Assembly: GCA_900549415.1 (NCBI GenBank)
Contig: URNX01000005.1
Location: 36,462 to 100,461 of the forward strand
Length of the DNA stretch: 64,000 nucleotides
Reading direction: 5' to 3'
Origin: an uncultured bacterium
GTDB lineage: Bacteria > Verrucomicrobiota > Lentisphaeria > Victivallales > UBA1829
Shown: positions 8,837-18,152 of the stretch, piece after piece
How the letters are laid out: each line of letters begins with the position of its first letter
How positions within the stretch are numbered: the first letter of the stretch is position 1
Notes under the pieces: model-generated
Databases searched by the model: none
Seen by the model: the letters and a program-made list of their open reading frames with translations, nothing else
Told to the model about the DNA's origin: nothing
Translations under genes and position numbers: made by a program

Positions 8837-9843
8837 TGAGTGCGCTCCGCAAGCTCCTGCATCTGCGCCAGAGCTTCGTCGCGGAGAAGCAGAAGCTCCG
8901 CGAGACGCGCCCGCTCGCGCCGTGCTGCTGCGTGCCCCGGTTCCGTCGCAGGAAGACCGCGTCCGGAAAAAAGCGAAAGGTAAAGATCAAGCGTTTCAGT
9001 TTCATCCGCATCAACCGGATAGAAGAAATCACGAACCAGCATCCGGATCGGACGGAACAGCGAGCCGCGTCCGGAAAAAGCCTCCTTGAAGAGAGTGCCG
9101 GGCATGGGTTCGCGCAGGAAAAAGCGGTAGCCGTTCAGACGGATCTTTTCGTAGTCGCGCAAAGAATTCATCAAGGCGCAGCGAAAAACATTTTCCGACG
9201 GAAACGGTTCGGCGAGAAAACGTTCCAGCACTGTGCGGAACTCTTTCCGGCGGGCAGCGGGAAGTTGATGCGCGCCAAGTTTCCGTGCGGAATCCGCACA
9301 GACCGCAAGATAAAGGACATCGGCGGCATCCGAGTTCAGCATCATCCGGGTGTGAGCACAGAGAACGGCGAAAAATTTCAGCGCCTTCCCGTATTCACGC
9401 TCCTCCGCGGCGGTTTGAATGCCGCGCTGAAGAATCTGATGGAAATCGGAAAACACTCCGGCGGCGGAATCGGCTCCGTAAAAGGGAAGCTCCGTGCCGC
9501 GAATCAGCACGCGAAGATTCTCCGCCAGCTCTGGAGAATCCGGATTCTCATTCAATCTGTCGTGAAGCGTCTGAAACAGAGGAAGGCGGGGCGACGGCTT
9601 TGCGGAAACGGTCTGCGCAACCATCGGCGCAACCGTGCGGAGACGTCTGCGGAGCGCATAGGAATCCGTTTTCCAGGTTTCCCCATAGCGTCCGCCCGAT
9701 GGATCCTTCGAGCGGGTCGCAAAATCGACGCAATCTTTTGCAATCAGAAAAACGACGATGAGAAGACACAGGCGCAGAAGATATTTCCGGGTTCTTCCGC
9801 GTCTGGAATCAAGAGCGTCGGTTCTTCGAATCTCCGGCAGCAT
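8833..9843 (-). CDS. Single-pass membrane protein of unknown function
   Basis: 336 aa. A basic N-terminus is followed by one hydrophobic helix (YLLRLCLLIVVFLIAKDCV, about residues 21-39). The rest appears helical with no family I recognise. It overlaps the Sel1 gene downstream by 4 bases and the short membrane-protein gene upstream by 35 bases, so these genes are translated as a unit. An envelope-located partner of the Sel1 protein is a reasonable guess but only from position. Confidence 0.75.
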   Translation of the reverse strand: MLPEIRRTDALDSRRGRTRKYLLRLCLLIVVFLIAKDCVDFATRSKDPSGGRYGETWKTDSYALRRRLRTVAPMVAQTVSAKPSPRLPLFQTLHDRLNENPDSPELAENLRVLIRGTELPFYGADSAAGVFSDFHQILQRGIQTAAEEREYGKALKFFAVLCAHTRMMLNSDAADVLYLAVCADSARKLGAHQLPAARRKEFRTVLERFLAEPFPSENVFRCALMNSLRDYEKIRLNGYRFFLREPMPGTLFKEAFSGRGSLFRPIRMLVRDFFYPVDADETETLDLYLSLFSGRGLPATEPGHAAARRERARLAELLLLRDEALAQMQELAERTQ

Positions 9844-10096
9844 CCTGCGGCTCCTTCTCCATTATGGTTTGAGCGTCTATGACTTCCGCTTCAATCGTAT
9901 CGTCATCGCAGTGCGGCACGGCGCGTTCCGGTTCCGGTGCGCGGTTCCGGAGCGGGGCGTAAATGAAACTCCGCGCCAGTCCGAGACGCCCCGTCAGCCA
10001 GAGCACAATGAGTATCACCGCCACAACCGGGAAGCAGCAGATAATCAGCGCCAGTGTGACGAGAAGCCGGAAAATGAATGCGAGCGGATTGTTCAT
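9809..10096 (-). CDS. Small membrane protein (95 aa)
   Basis: Starts at the ATG at 10096, which lies right after the stop of the pcnB-like gene (stop ends at 10098) with a purine-rich GAGGGGTGTGAG before it. One strong hydrophobic segment, LAFIFRLLVTLALIICCFPVVAVILIVLWL, could span the membrane once or as a hairpin. The C-terminal half is acidic and soluble (DDDTIEAEVIDAQ). No family recognised. Its 3' end overlaps the next gene by 35 bases in a different frame, which supports real coupling but makes the exact end the less certain part. Confidence 0.65.
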   Translation of the reverse strand: MNNPLAFIFRLLVTLALIICCFPVVAVILIVLWLTGRLGLARSFIYAPLRNRAPEPERAVPHCDDDTIEAEVIDAQTIMEKEPQDAAGDSKNRRS

Positions 10097-10097
10097 C

Positions 10098-11327
10098 TCA
10101 CACCCCTCTCGTGCGTGGACGGCGCGGACGGCGCCGCGGCGGCTTGCGGTTCGGGTCGCCCTTCGGCCAGAACTGCTCGAAGTCTCCGCAATGCGCATGA
10201 ACCGTGTTGTGGATCACAGCAAGTTCGCGTGCGTGGGAATAGCCGGGATGCGCTTTGAGACGCTCGCGGTTCTCCTTCGTTTCATTCAGGAACTTCGGCT
10301 GAAGCAGAAGTGTGCGGACCGCGGCCGCGACTGCACGCTTGGTCGGCGAACGCGGATAGAGCGCACGGTTGATCGCGTGCTTGAGCTCCTCCTCTATCCC
10401 CGGATGATAGCCGATGAGACGTCCTTTGTTCACAAACTGTTTCTCCGCAAACGGGAGCACGATCAGCGACATGGCGAGCGAGATGCTTTCCCGGTATTCG
10501 CCCTTGCGGATGCGCTCGTTCCGGACGCTCCAGAGCTCGCGCATGTGCGCAGTGTCCGGATCATCCCAGCGCGCATTGATGGAAGGCAGGAAGTATTCGA
10601 GAAAACCGTACTCATGGAACGTCGCCAGAACAAGGTCGCCGTAGGGACTCTTCAGGATTTTTTCCAGTTCCAGCGTCATGCGGGAATCGGAGGCCAGTCG
10701 GATCAGCGGCATGGTCGAGCGCACAGCTTTCTCGGTCTCCGGCTCCATGCGGAAGCCGTACTGACCGACCAGTTTCAGCGCCCGGAGGATGCGGACGGGA
10801 TCCTCCTCCAGACGCGTCACAGGGTCGCCGATGATGCGGACGATTCCGTCGCGGATATCGTCGAGTCCGTGTCCGGTGTAGTCATAAATCCGGTCGTTGA
10901 CAGGATCGTAGAAGAGCGCATTGACCGTGAAGTCTCTGCGCTGGGCGTCCTCCTGAACGGTTCCGAATTCGTTGTCGCGGAAGATCATGTTTTCGGGAGC
11001 GGCGGCGCGCTTGGCGGGATTCATCTTTTCCGGAGCGGGAGCGTTGTGCTCGGGCTTCTTGCGGAAGGTGCTGATTTCCAGAATCTCCTTGCCGTGATAG
11101 AGATGAACCAGACGGAAGCGGCGGCCGATGATCATACAGCGCTGCTTTTTGAAAACCTTTTTCACCTCTTCGGGCGTGGCGGATGTGGAAATGTCATAAT
11201 CCTTAGGCTGCCGATCCAGCAGAAAATCGCGGACGGCGCCGCCCACGATGTAGGCTTCATAACCCGCATTCTGAAGAGCGGCGACAATATCCGTTACGTA
11301 CTTTTCAATCTTTGGCTTGATGGTCAT
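10098..11327 (-). CDS. pcnB: Class II tRNA nucleotidyltransferase / poly(A) polymerase (PcnB-like)
   Basis: 409 aa. It has the nucleotidyltransferase signature YIVGGAVRDFLLDRQPKDYDI (GG...RD and DxD metal ligands), RRDFTVNAL and the EEDPVRILRALK motif of the family. The C-terminus is very basic (RKPPRRRPRRPRTRG), as in bacterial poly(A) polymerase I rather than CCA-adding enzymes, so RNA 3' polyadenylation is the better guess. The two activities cannot be told apart with certainty by eye. It overlaps the nadB gene by 4 bases and is followed directly by small membrane-protein genes. Confidence 0.88.
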   Translation of the reverse strand: MTIKPKIEKYVTDIVAALQNAGYEAYIVGGAVRDFLLDRQPKDYDISTSATPEEVKKVFKKQRCMIIGRRFRLVHLYHGKEILEISTFRKKPEHNAPAPEKMNPAKRAAAPENMIFRDNEFGTVQEDAQRRDFTVNALFYDPVNDRIYDYTGHGLDDIRDGIVRIIGDPVTRLEEDPVRILRALKLVGQYGFRMEPETEKAVRSTMPLIRLASDSRMTLELEKILKSPYGDLVLATFHEYGFLEYFLPSINARWDDPDTAHMRELWSVRNERIRKGEYRESISLAMSLIVLPFAEKQFVNKGRLIGYHPGIEEELKHAINRALYPRSPTKRAVAAAVRTLLLQPKFLNETKENRERLKAHPGYSHARELAVIHNTVHAHCGDFEQFWPKGDPNRKPPRRRPRRPRTRGV

Positions 11328-12985
11328 TGTCTGAAAGGCTTGGTGATGATGGTGTCAACGCCGTCAAGCGAGGGATCGCGGTCGGGATAATCCGCGTTGC
11401 AGTGCAGACCGCGGCTCTCCTTGCGGGACATGGCGGAGTCGATGATGAGCTCCGCAACGGTCGTGATGTTGCGCAGTTCCACAAGCTCCTTGGTGATGTG
11501 GAAATCCCAGTAATACTTGTCGATCTCTTCGCGGATGTTCGTCACGCGGCGTTTGGCGCGCTCCAGACGTTTGTTCGTGCGGACAATGCCGACATAGTCC
11601 CACATGAAGCGGCGGATCTCGTCCCAGTTGTGCGCAAGGACAACCTGTTCATCCGAGTCTGTGGCGTTTCCGCGCGACCAATCGGGAATAACGCCGTTCG
11701 GACGCGTCGCTTTGAGTTCGGAGGCGTGCTCCATGATGTGCTTCGCGGCAAAATCGGGAACGACAAGAGCTTCGAGCAGGCTGTTGCTCGCCAGACGGTT
11801 CGCGCCGTGGAGTCCGGTGCAGCCGCTCTCGCCGACCACGTAGAGTCCGGGAATGCCGGTGTAACCGTTGATGTCGGTCTTGACGCCGCCGCAGCTGTAG
11901 TGCGCCGCAGGAACAACGGGAATCGGCTGCCTGGACATGTCGATTCCGGCTTCCATGCACTGCGCAAAAATCTTCGGAAAGCGCTTTTCAAGGAACGCAC
12001 GGTCCAGCATCGTCATATCGAGATAGGCGCAGTGGAGTCCGCGCACTTTAAGTTCGTTGTCAATCGCGCGGGCAACGACGTCGCGCGGAGCAAGGCTCGC
12101 CATTTCATGATATTTTTCCATGAACGTAACAAGCTTTCCGGAGGAATCTTTCACCTTGAGGATACCGCCCTCGCCGCGCAGAGCTTCGCTGATGAGGAAG
12201 GAGTTGACCTTCGGATGATACAGCAGGGTCGGGTGAAACTGGAGAAACTCCATGTTCGCGATCGGCGCATGGGCGCGGTAACACATGGCAACTCCGCTTC
12301 CGCACGCGGCGTCCGAATTGCTTGTATAGAGGTAGACCTTTCCGCAGCCGCCGGTCGCGACGGTCACCGTGTCGGAAACGATGGTTTTGACAAATCCGGT
12401 TTCCACGTCGAGCACATACGCACCCAGACAGTGGTTTTCGCCCATCCAGCCGAGACGCCACGAGGTGATGAGGTCGATCGCGGAATGGTTTTCGAGAATG
12501 TCGATTTTATCGTTCGCGCGGGCGGCGGCGAGCAGAGTGTTGTGAACCGCTTCGCCCGTGATGTCGCCGGCATGAATGACGCGGCGCTTGTGGTGTCCGC
12601 CTTCGCGGCCGAGGTGAAACTCGTCGCGCTTCTTCTCTTCGTTGTTCTCGCCGATTTCACCGCGGGTGGTGAAATGAGTTCCGAGATCCATCAGCCATTG
12701 AATCTTCTCCGGTCCGGCCTCCACGATTCCGCGGACGTTGACCGCATTGCAGAGGTGATCGCCCGCCGCGAGAGTATCGGCAATATGCTCGTCAAAGGTG
12801 TCCCCCTTGTCCAGCACGCACGCGATACCGCCCTGCGCGAGACGGGAGTTGCAGATTTCCGCCTTGCCTTTACAGACAACGCAGATGCGTCCGTTCGATT
12901 TTTCCGCGAGCATCAGCGCGGCGGAAAGACCGGCGACGCCTCCGCCGATGATCAGATGATCGTATTGAATGGTTTTGTCTTTCAC
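11324..12985 (-). CDS. nadB: L-aspartate oxidase (NAD biosynthesis)
   Basis: 553 aa, oxidises L-aspartate to iminoaspartate, the first step of de novo NAD synthesis. The FAD-binding dinucleotide fold is at the N-terminus (HLIIGGGVAGLSAALMLAE). Family motifs include NSRLAQGGIACVL, the histidine region RRVIHAGDITG, the substrate-loop MEFLQFHPT and GLHGANRLASNSLLEALV near residue 400. The C-terminal helical domain is complete. It is the first gene of a run of minus-strand genes and overlaps pcnB by 4 bases. No nadA or nadC is in the window. Confidence 0.96.
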   Translation of the reverse strand: MKDKTIQYDHLIIGGGVAGLSAALMLAEKSNGRICVVCKGKAEICNSRLAQGGIACVLDKGDTFDEHIADTLAAGDHLCNAVNVRGIVEAGPEKIQWLMDLGTHFTTRGEIGENNEEKKRDEFHLGREGGHHKRRVIHAGDITGEAVHNTLLAAARANDKIDILENHSAIDLITSWRLGWMGENHCLGAYVLDVETGFVKTIVSDTVTVATGGCGKVYLYTSNSDAACGSGVAMCYRAHAPIANMEFLQFHPTLLYHPKVNSFLISEALRGEGGILKVKDSSGKLVTFMEKYHEMASLAPRDVVARAIDNELKVRGLHCAYLDMTMLDRAFLEKRFPKIFAQCMEAGIDMSRQPIPVVPAAHYSCGGVKTDINGYTGIPGLYVVGESGCTGLHGANRLASNSLLEALVVPDFAAKHIMEHASELKATRPNGVIPDWSRGNATDSDEQVVLAHNWDEIRRFMWDYVGIVRTNKRLERAKRRVTNIREEIDKYYWDFHITKELVELRNITTVAELIIDSAMSRKESRGLHCNADYPDRDPSLDGVDTIITKPFRQ

Positions 12986-13165
12986 AGTCAGACTCCTCGT
13001 GTTCGACAGAGCTGACGAATAGACAGCGTATCCGCTGCCGATTCTTCAACTCTATCAAAGGTTCATACGCTCCGGCGGCAAATCCGCCGAATGCGGTAAG
13101 ATACACGCACTTTTCATTAATTTCTAATCAAAAAAGAAAAAAGAACGTTTTTTTTGAAACTGCCC

Positions 13166-13194
13166 TTGACAACGACATGTTTATGATGTATTAT
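13166..13194 (+). promoter_or_regulatory. Sigma70 promoter for the GntR/LacI-type regulator operon
   Basis: TTGACA (13166-13171), 17-bp spacer, TATTAT (13189-13194). The ATG of the regulator is 27 bases beyond the -10 box, preceded by CAGGAGAA. This is the best-matched promoter in the window. Confidence 0.8.
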
Positions 13195-13220
13195 ATCTTC
13201 GCAAACCAGGAGAACTGAAT

Positions 13221-14270
13221 ATGGCGACTGTCATGCCGGAATACATGCGGGTGCGGAAGTACCTTTACAATCTGATCAGCAAATGCGACGGAAGCGATCT
13301 GCGCATTCCGCCGGAGAACGAGCTGACCCGGATCTTCGGCGTCAGCCGCGTCACCGTGCGCGGCGCCATACGCGGACTCGTCAAAGACAATCTGCTCATC
13401 ACCCGCCGCGGACTCGGCACGTTCATCAACCCGGACGCGCAGCTCCGCCACAGCATCCAGTTCCCCACAATCGCCGTACTGAAAGGCGACGGACGCCACG
13501 TTTTCGCCGCGAGCGATCCGCGGATTTCCATCGCCGCAAAACAGACCGCGGTCAATGAAGAACAGGTGTTCATCCCCAACTCCGACGCTCCCGAACGCCT
13601 GTTGGAGATCCTGCAGAACAACATCGCCGGCGTCATCTGGAGCACTCCGAACCCCTCCGCGCGGCCTTATCTTGATGCGATTCACAAAACAGGCACACCG
13701 CTGCTGATTCTCGGAAACGGATTCGAAAATGAATTCGACTCCATCCGCGACGCCAAAGCGGAACGCGGAATCCAGCTTGCAGACTATGTCACCGAGCACG
13801 GACACAAACACATTCTGTATCTGCACAATTACGACTCCGATCACATTGACCGACCGGACGATCCGGCGACCACCGCAGGAACCCTTGCCCGGCGCCTCTT
13901 CGAACTGACCGGAGAAACTTTTGACGGCTTCATGCCCCTCTCTGATTTCGAACGGATGCTGAGCACCTCCGGTCTCGGGAAGTACACGCTCCTTTACTCC
14001 GATGCGGGCAATGTCCGCCCCGTCATGGATATTCTCAAAAAAAATGCGGTGCGCGTTCCGGAAAACGTCTCTTACCTCTGCGCATGGAAGCCGGCGCAGA
14101 TTTTCTTCCCCGGACTCACTCCCGCCTATATCGACTGCGACACCGATGAGATCAACTGCATCAACGACTGGATTCTGAAAAAAATCATCGGACACGGCGA
14201 TGAGCCGTTCCTGCGGACACCGCGCTCCACAATTCATGACGGAGACACCGTTAAAAACATAAACAGTTAA
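13221..14270 (+). CDS. GntR-type DNA-binding / LacI-like ligand-binding transcription regulator
   Basis: 349 aa. A winged helix-turn-helix of GntR type is at residues ~8-75 (IPPENELTRIFGVSRVTVRGAIRGL, then RRGLGTFI). A periplasmic-binding-protein-like sensor domain follows (FPTIAVLKGD ... NIAGVIWSTP ... GTPLLILGNGF). Such GntR-LacI hybrids control sugar operons in Lentisphaerae and Bacteroides-like degraders. It precedes a pseudopilin-like gene, a secreted glycosidase and a carbohydrate-binding protein on the same strand, with 27 bases to the next gene, so it probably controls this operon including itself. The ligand is not visible. Confidence 0.88.
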   Translation: MATVMPEYMRVRKYLYNLISKCDGSDLRIPPENELTRIFGVSRVTVRGAIRGLVKDNLLITRRGLGTFINPDAQLRHSIQFPTIAVLKGDGRHVFAASDPRISIAAKQTAVNEEQVFIPNSDAPERLLEILQNNIAGVIWSTPNPSARPYLDAIHKTGTPLLILGNGFENEFDSIRDAKAERGIQLADYVTEHGHKHILYLHNYDSDHIDRPDDPATTAGTLARRLFELTGETFDGFMPLSDFERMLSTSGLGKYTLLYSDAGNVRPVMDILKKNAVRVPENVSYLCAWKPAQIFFPGLTPAYIDCDTDEINCINDWILKKIIGHGDEPFLRTPRSTIHDGDTVKNINS

Positions 14271-14297
14271 AATCAACAACAAAGAAAGGGCTGGAAA

Positions 14298-15128
14298 ATG
14301 AAAGTGCTTCTCAAACGATTCTTAGGAAAGACCGGAAAACATCCGCCTGCCAGGAAAATGAATTTTACGCTTATAGAACTCCTGGTCGTAATTGCAATTA
14401 TTGCCATCCTTGCCGGGATGCTCCTGCCTGCGCTGAACTCGGCACGGGAAAAGGGATATGACATCTCATGCAAGGCAAATTTGAAGACCATCGGGCTCGC
14501 CTCCGCCGGATACAACGGCGACAACGATGACTGGGTCGTTCCCTCGGCCACGAATGATCTCTGGGGCGACGGAAGCACCTACGATCCCGCCGGACGCTGG
14601 ACCGGCAAACTCGTCCCCTACGGAGCAAAACACGGGAAAAACGCCGCAGAATGCATTGATGTAAAGAAAACTTCGTCGTTCCGCTGTCCGGCCTATTCAA
14701 ACTGGAGAACTGCCGAAGGAAGCAACGCATGCTACTACATATCCACAGCTTCCGCTTATGTCGGCAACCGTTATCTCATGGGCAGATCCGGCGGATTCCC
14801 GATGCACAAAATCACAAAACTTGCTTCCGCTTCAAAAACCATTCTTGCGGCGGACTCCCTGCAGAAATTCGGTGAAATCGAATCCGTCTTGACCTTCTAC
14901 TACCGTCACGGCGGCGGAGATCCGCGAGCAATCAATGACACGGCGAATTTCAACTACCTATCCGGATTCACCGGTATTCCGGGAAGCGCAAACGTCGCCT
15001 ATGCGGACGGGCATGTCGCAACCTACGGGTTCAAAGCCAATTACAACCCCAATCCGCTCTACGATGTGCAAAACCGCGGATTCCTGAACAACGACTGGCA
15101 CAACGGCGGCGCAAGCGTCGACGAATAA
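14298..15128 (+). CDS. Pseudopilin-like secreted protein (prepilin N-terminal methylation motif)
   Basis: 276 aa. After a basic leader comes the class III signal NFTLIELLVVIAIIAILAGMLLP, with Glu at +5 of the mature protein, as in type II secretion/type IV pilin precursors. Behind the N-terminal helix is the pattern GY-x-x-x-C-x-x-N-L-K and a C-terminal segment ending in VAYADGHVATY, typical of the large H-x-G-domain/DUF1559-like families of planctomycetes and Lentisphaerae. Membrane-anchored or secreted. It sits between the regulator and a secreted glycosidase, so it may help display or sense the polysaccharide. Precise function unknown. Confidence 0.85.
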   Translation: MKVLLKRFLGKTGKHPPARKMNFTLIELLVVIAIIAILAGMLLPALNSAREKGYDISCKANLKTIGLASAGYNGDNDDWVVPSATNDLWGDGSTYDPAGRWTGKLVPYGAKHGKNAAECIDVKKTSSFRCPAYSNWRTAEGSNACYYISTASAYVGNRYLMGRSGGFPMHKITKLASASKTILAADSLQKFGEIESVLTFYYRHGGGDPRAINDTANFNYLSGFTGIPGSANVAYADGHVATYGFKANYNPNPLYDVQNRGFLNNDWHNGGASVDE

Positions 15129-15157
15129 GACTCTCTTTGCAAAAATAAGGATCATAC

Positions 15158-18133
15158 ATGAGAAACATCACAAAACTGCTGGCTCCGTCCATGCTTCTGC
15201 TCGCAGGAAGTCTGCATGCGGAAAACCTCTTCTACAACGGCTCCTTTGAACTCGGGAAATGCGGATATTCCATCCTGCGCAACTTCCGGCCGAAAGTCAA
15301 CCCGAAGCTCGAAACCAATCTGCCCGTTCTCGACCGCTCGACCAAAACGGAAGGTGAATTCTCCCTGCGGATCGACAACCCGCATCAGGAGGGATACACG
15401 CTCGAATGCCGCGAGTTCAACCTTCCTGCGAATGCAACAGTCAACATCTCTTTTTACGCAAAGACCGACGGAGGCGGCGACATTCAGCCGCGCACCGAAT
15501 TCCGCGCTCCGCACATTCCGATCAACGTCGTTCACAGATCTTTCCATCTGAGCAAAGAGTGGAAAAAGTATTCCTACACTATCAAGACGGAAAAGAATCA
15601 GAGCGGAAGCTATATCATCCGTTTCATCCGTCCGGCGAACCAGCCGGGAAGCGTCTGGCTTGACGACATCCGCATTTCGCTTGCCGGAGAGAACGACGAG
15701 TTCAAGGGAATCGAAGCGGGATATGAAGTCGACAGGATTCTGTATGATCTCGGCGACGCCGTCCACGCCAAACTCTTTGTCCGCAACACCTCCGGAAAAC
15801 CGTTCGCGGCAAAAATTCCGGTCCGGACGGTCGACGACTACTTCAAGACAACGAAAACCGTCTTTGAAGCGGACGTCAGGCTCGCCCCGGGTGAACGCAG
15901 GGAGTTTCCGTTTACGTACAAGACCGACCGCATCGGCGCGTTCTCTCTGAAATCCGACCTTCCCGGCATCCGCGAATATCAGGGCAACGTCTCCGTTGTG
16001 GGCAAGTATGTTCCGCGCAAACTCGACCCCGCGCATGACGCCGTCGTCGGCTTCAACGGAGGAACCGATACGCGTCTGCTGAAGAATATGGAGAAGGTCT
16101 ATCCCGCAGTCAACGTAAACCCGGAGGAGCGACTTGCCCTGCTCTCGCGTCTCGGCGTGCGCCTTCTCCGCTCGCACGATACGGGATACACCATCGGCAG
16201 CTGGTACATCTTTGAACCGGAAAAGGGGAAATACAACACCGACAAGCTGGACTTCGATCTTCCGCTGTACCGGAAATACAACATTGAAATGCTCGCCGTT
16301 CCTCTGAACTCCGACTTTGTCAAACGCAAATACGGCTGGCAAACCTATAAGTTCGGCAACTGGCTGCTCCCGCTTTGCGAAGAGGCGAAAATCGGCAGAA
16401 ACGAACTTCATTATCCGCCGAAAGATGAATTCCGCCGCTTCATCCGCGAATATGCAAAACGCGTAAAAGGCAAAATCCGTCTCTTCGAACTCTTCAACGA
16501 AGCGCAGTTCTGCATGGATATCAACCGCTACATGGAATACCTTAAAATCGCAAGCGAAGAGCTGCGCAAGGAGATTCCGGATGCTTACATCATCGCCTTC
16601 TGCTCCACCAGCGACAAGGGCGACAGCATCAGCGATTTCGTTGAGAAGGGCCTGAAGAGCGGCGGAGACAAATACTGCGACGCCATCAGTTTTCATCCCT
16701 ATCTCACCCCGCAGATCAGCTCACCCAGCCCTGCGGATGAACAGATTGAAGGTTTTCAGAAAACAATCCGTCCGATGACCAAAGCCAAACTCTGGAACAC
16801 CGAGCTCTACTATCTCGCCGCGGCGGATTTCTCAGACGGCTACACCTCTTCGGTCTATCAGCCGCACCACGCGGCGGCCCGCTTCCTGATCGACCTCGGC
16901 GAAGGCGTGGAACAGAGCTGTCCCGCACACCTCGACGGAATCTGGAAGAAAGACATGAGTGCAAACTTCAAGACCGGAAACGGTTCCCGGGGATACGACG
17001 GAACGTTCAACGCCATCGGCATCGCCTACAACCCGCTCGCACGCTTCTTCGAAGGAGCAAAGCCGGCGGGGAAAATCCGCTATCCGAACGGCGTCATCTG
17101 CTACATATACACCCGCGACGGACGTGAAATCGCCGCAATCTGGAACTACGGTTCCCGCCGCGATCTCTCCGCCGATTTCTCCGGCTTCGCCGTCATGGAC
17201 ATGTTCGGCAACCCGCTTCAGTCCGGCGAGCACCGCCTCACCGCAGCGCCGTTCTACCTCCAGCCGAAAGACGGAGCAAGGAGTTTCGGCGATACGCTGA
17301 AAAAACTCAGCATCAAAATGGAACGGAATCTCATCGCCAGCCCGGCCGCGCGTCTCGTCGAAGACAAAAACGGCAACACGGATCTGTTCGTCACGATCCA
17401 CAACACGGGGAACCGCGCGATCGAAGGCAAAGCCGGACTCGGCGGACGTTTCAAGGCGCCGGACGGCATTCAGGACTTCCGCATCGAGGCGAACAAAGCC
17501 GCCGTTCTCCGTTTCCGCGTGAAGGTAAAGGACGCCAAAGCGAAAAACATCCTGCGTCTCTTTGCCGATGGAAAGCTCGTCCGGTTCCCGCTCGAAACGA
17601 TCGCCGTTCCCGCGGCAGAAGCCGGAACTGAACTGAGCGTAAGCCGCGGGGATTCGACTCCCTTCACCTTCAAAATCGGGCGGACGGAAAAAGAGACCCG
17701 CGTCACGGTCGGCGTCAGGGATTCCACCGATTCCGGCGCACCCGGCGGCCGTCCGGTCTGGGAGCAGGACTGTGTGGAACTCTTCTTCGACCGCGCGCCG
17801 TTCACCTCCGCACTGGAGCATCCGGAGAAGCACACGAAAAACGTGTTCCGCCTGTTCGTTCTCCCTCGGCAGAAAAAGATCCATTACATGAATCATGACG
17901 GGAAGATCTCCATCATTGATCTTCCGCTTGAAATCAAAACGGAAAAGAGCGGATACAGCCTCGCGCTTTCCATTCCGGAAAATCTGCTTCCGCTGAACAG
18001 CGGCGCAATCGGATTTGAAATCAAAATCGACGATGCGGGACCTTCCGGGAAAACTCTCCGCGAATCGTGCTGGGCCAACGGTTCCGCTCCGTTCCGCAAC
18101 CGTCTTGCATTCGGAATCATCAACTTCAAATAA
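15158..18133 (+). CDS. Secreted multi-domain glycoside hydrolase (clan-A type, GH39/GH5-like) with CBM9-like C-terminus
   Basis: 991 aa with signal peptide (residues 1-21, ending in HAEN). A jelly-roll domain (~22-185) is followed by a beta-sandwich linker and a TIM-barrel (~290-620). The barrel shows LGVRLLRSHDTG, LFELFNEAQF (putative acid/base Glu after Asn) and LWNTELYYL (putative nucleophile Glu), the usual spacing of clan GH-A. The last ~190 residues resemble a CBM9/DOMON-like sandwich (VWEQDCVELFFD). It likely cleaves a plant or mucin glycan outside the cytoplasm. I cannot name the GH family with certainty. It is in an operon with the regulator and pseudopilin gene before and a CBM-like protein after. 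Confidence 0.8.
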   Translation: MRNITKLLAPSMLLLAGSLHAENLFYNGSFELGKCGYSILRNFRPKVNPKLETNLPVLDRSTKTEGEFSLRIDNPHQEGYTLECREFNLPANATVNISFYAKTDGGGDIQPRTEFRAPHIPINVVHRSFHLSKEWKKYSYTIKTEKNQSGSYIIRFIRPANQPGSVWLDDIRISLAGENDEFKGIEAGYEVDRILYDLGDAVHAKLFVRNTSGKPFAAKIPVRTVDDYFKTTKTVFEADVRLAPGERREFPFTYKTDRIGAFSLKSDLPGIREYQGNVSVVGKYVPRKLDPAHDAVVGFNGGTDTRLLKNMEKVYPAVNVNPEERLALLSRLGVRLLRSHDTGYTIGSWYIFEPEKGKYNTDKLDFDLPLYRKYNIEMLAVPLNSDFVKRKYGWQTYKFGNWLLPLCEEAKIGRNELHYPPKDEFRRFIREYAKRVKGKIRLFELFNEAQFCMDINRYMEYLKIASEELRKEIPDAYIIAFCSTSDKGDSISDFVEKGLKSGGDKYCDAISFHPYLTPQISSPSPADEQIEGFQKTIRPMTKAKLWNTELYYLAAADFSDGYTSSVYQPHHAAARFLIDLGEGVEQSCPAHLDGIWKKDMSANFKTGNGSRGYDGTFNAIGIAYNPLARFFEGAKPAGKIRYPNGVICYIYTRDGREIAAIWNYGSRRDLSADFSGFAVMDMFGNPLQSGEHRLTAAPFYLQPKDGARSFGDTLKKLSIKMERNLIASPAARLVEDKNGNTDLFVTIHNTGNRAIEGKAGLGGRFKAPDGIQDFRIEANKAAVLRFRVKVKDAKAKNILRLFADGKLVRFPLETIAVPAAEAGTELSVSRGDSTPFTFKIGRTEKETRVTVGVRDSTDSGAPGGRPVWEQDCVELFFDRAPFTSALEHPEKHTKNVFRLFVLPRQKKIHYMNHDGKISIIDLPLEIKTEKSGYSLALSIPENLLPLNSGAIGFEIKIDDAGPSGKTLRESCWANGSAPFRNRLAFGIINFK

Positions 18134-18152
18134 ACAAAAAGGAGCAGACACA

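Noticed and set aside
11327..13015. A 562-codon open frame antisense to nadB
   Set aside because: It mirrors the nadB frame in GC-rich sequence; nadB has full domain motifs and a coupled neighbour, while the antisense frame shows no domain.
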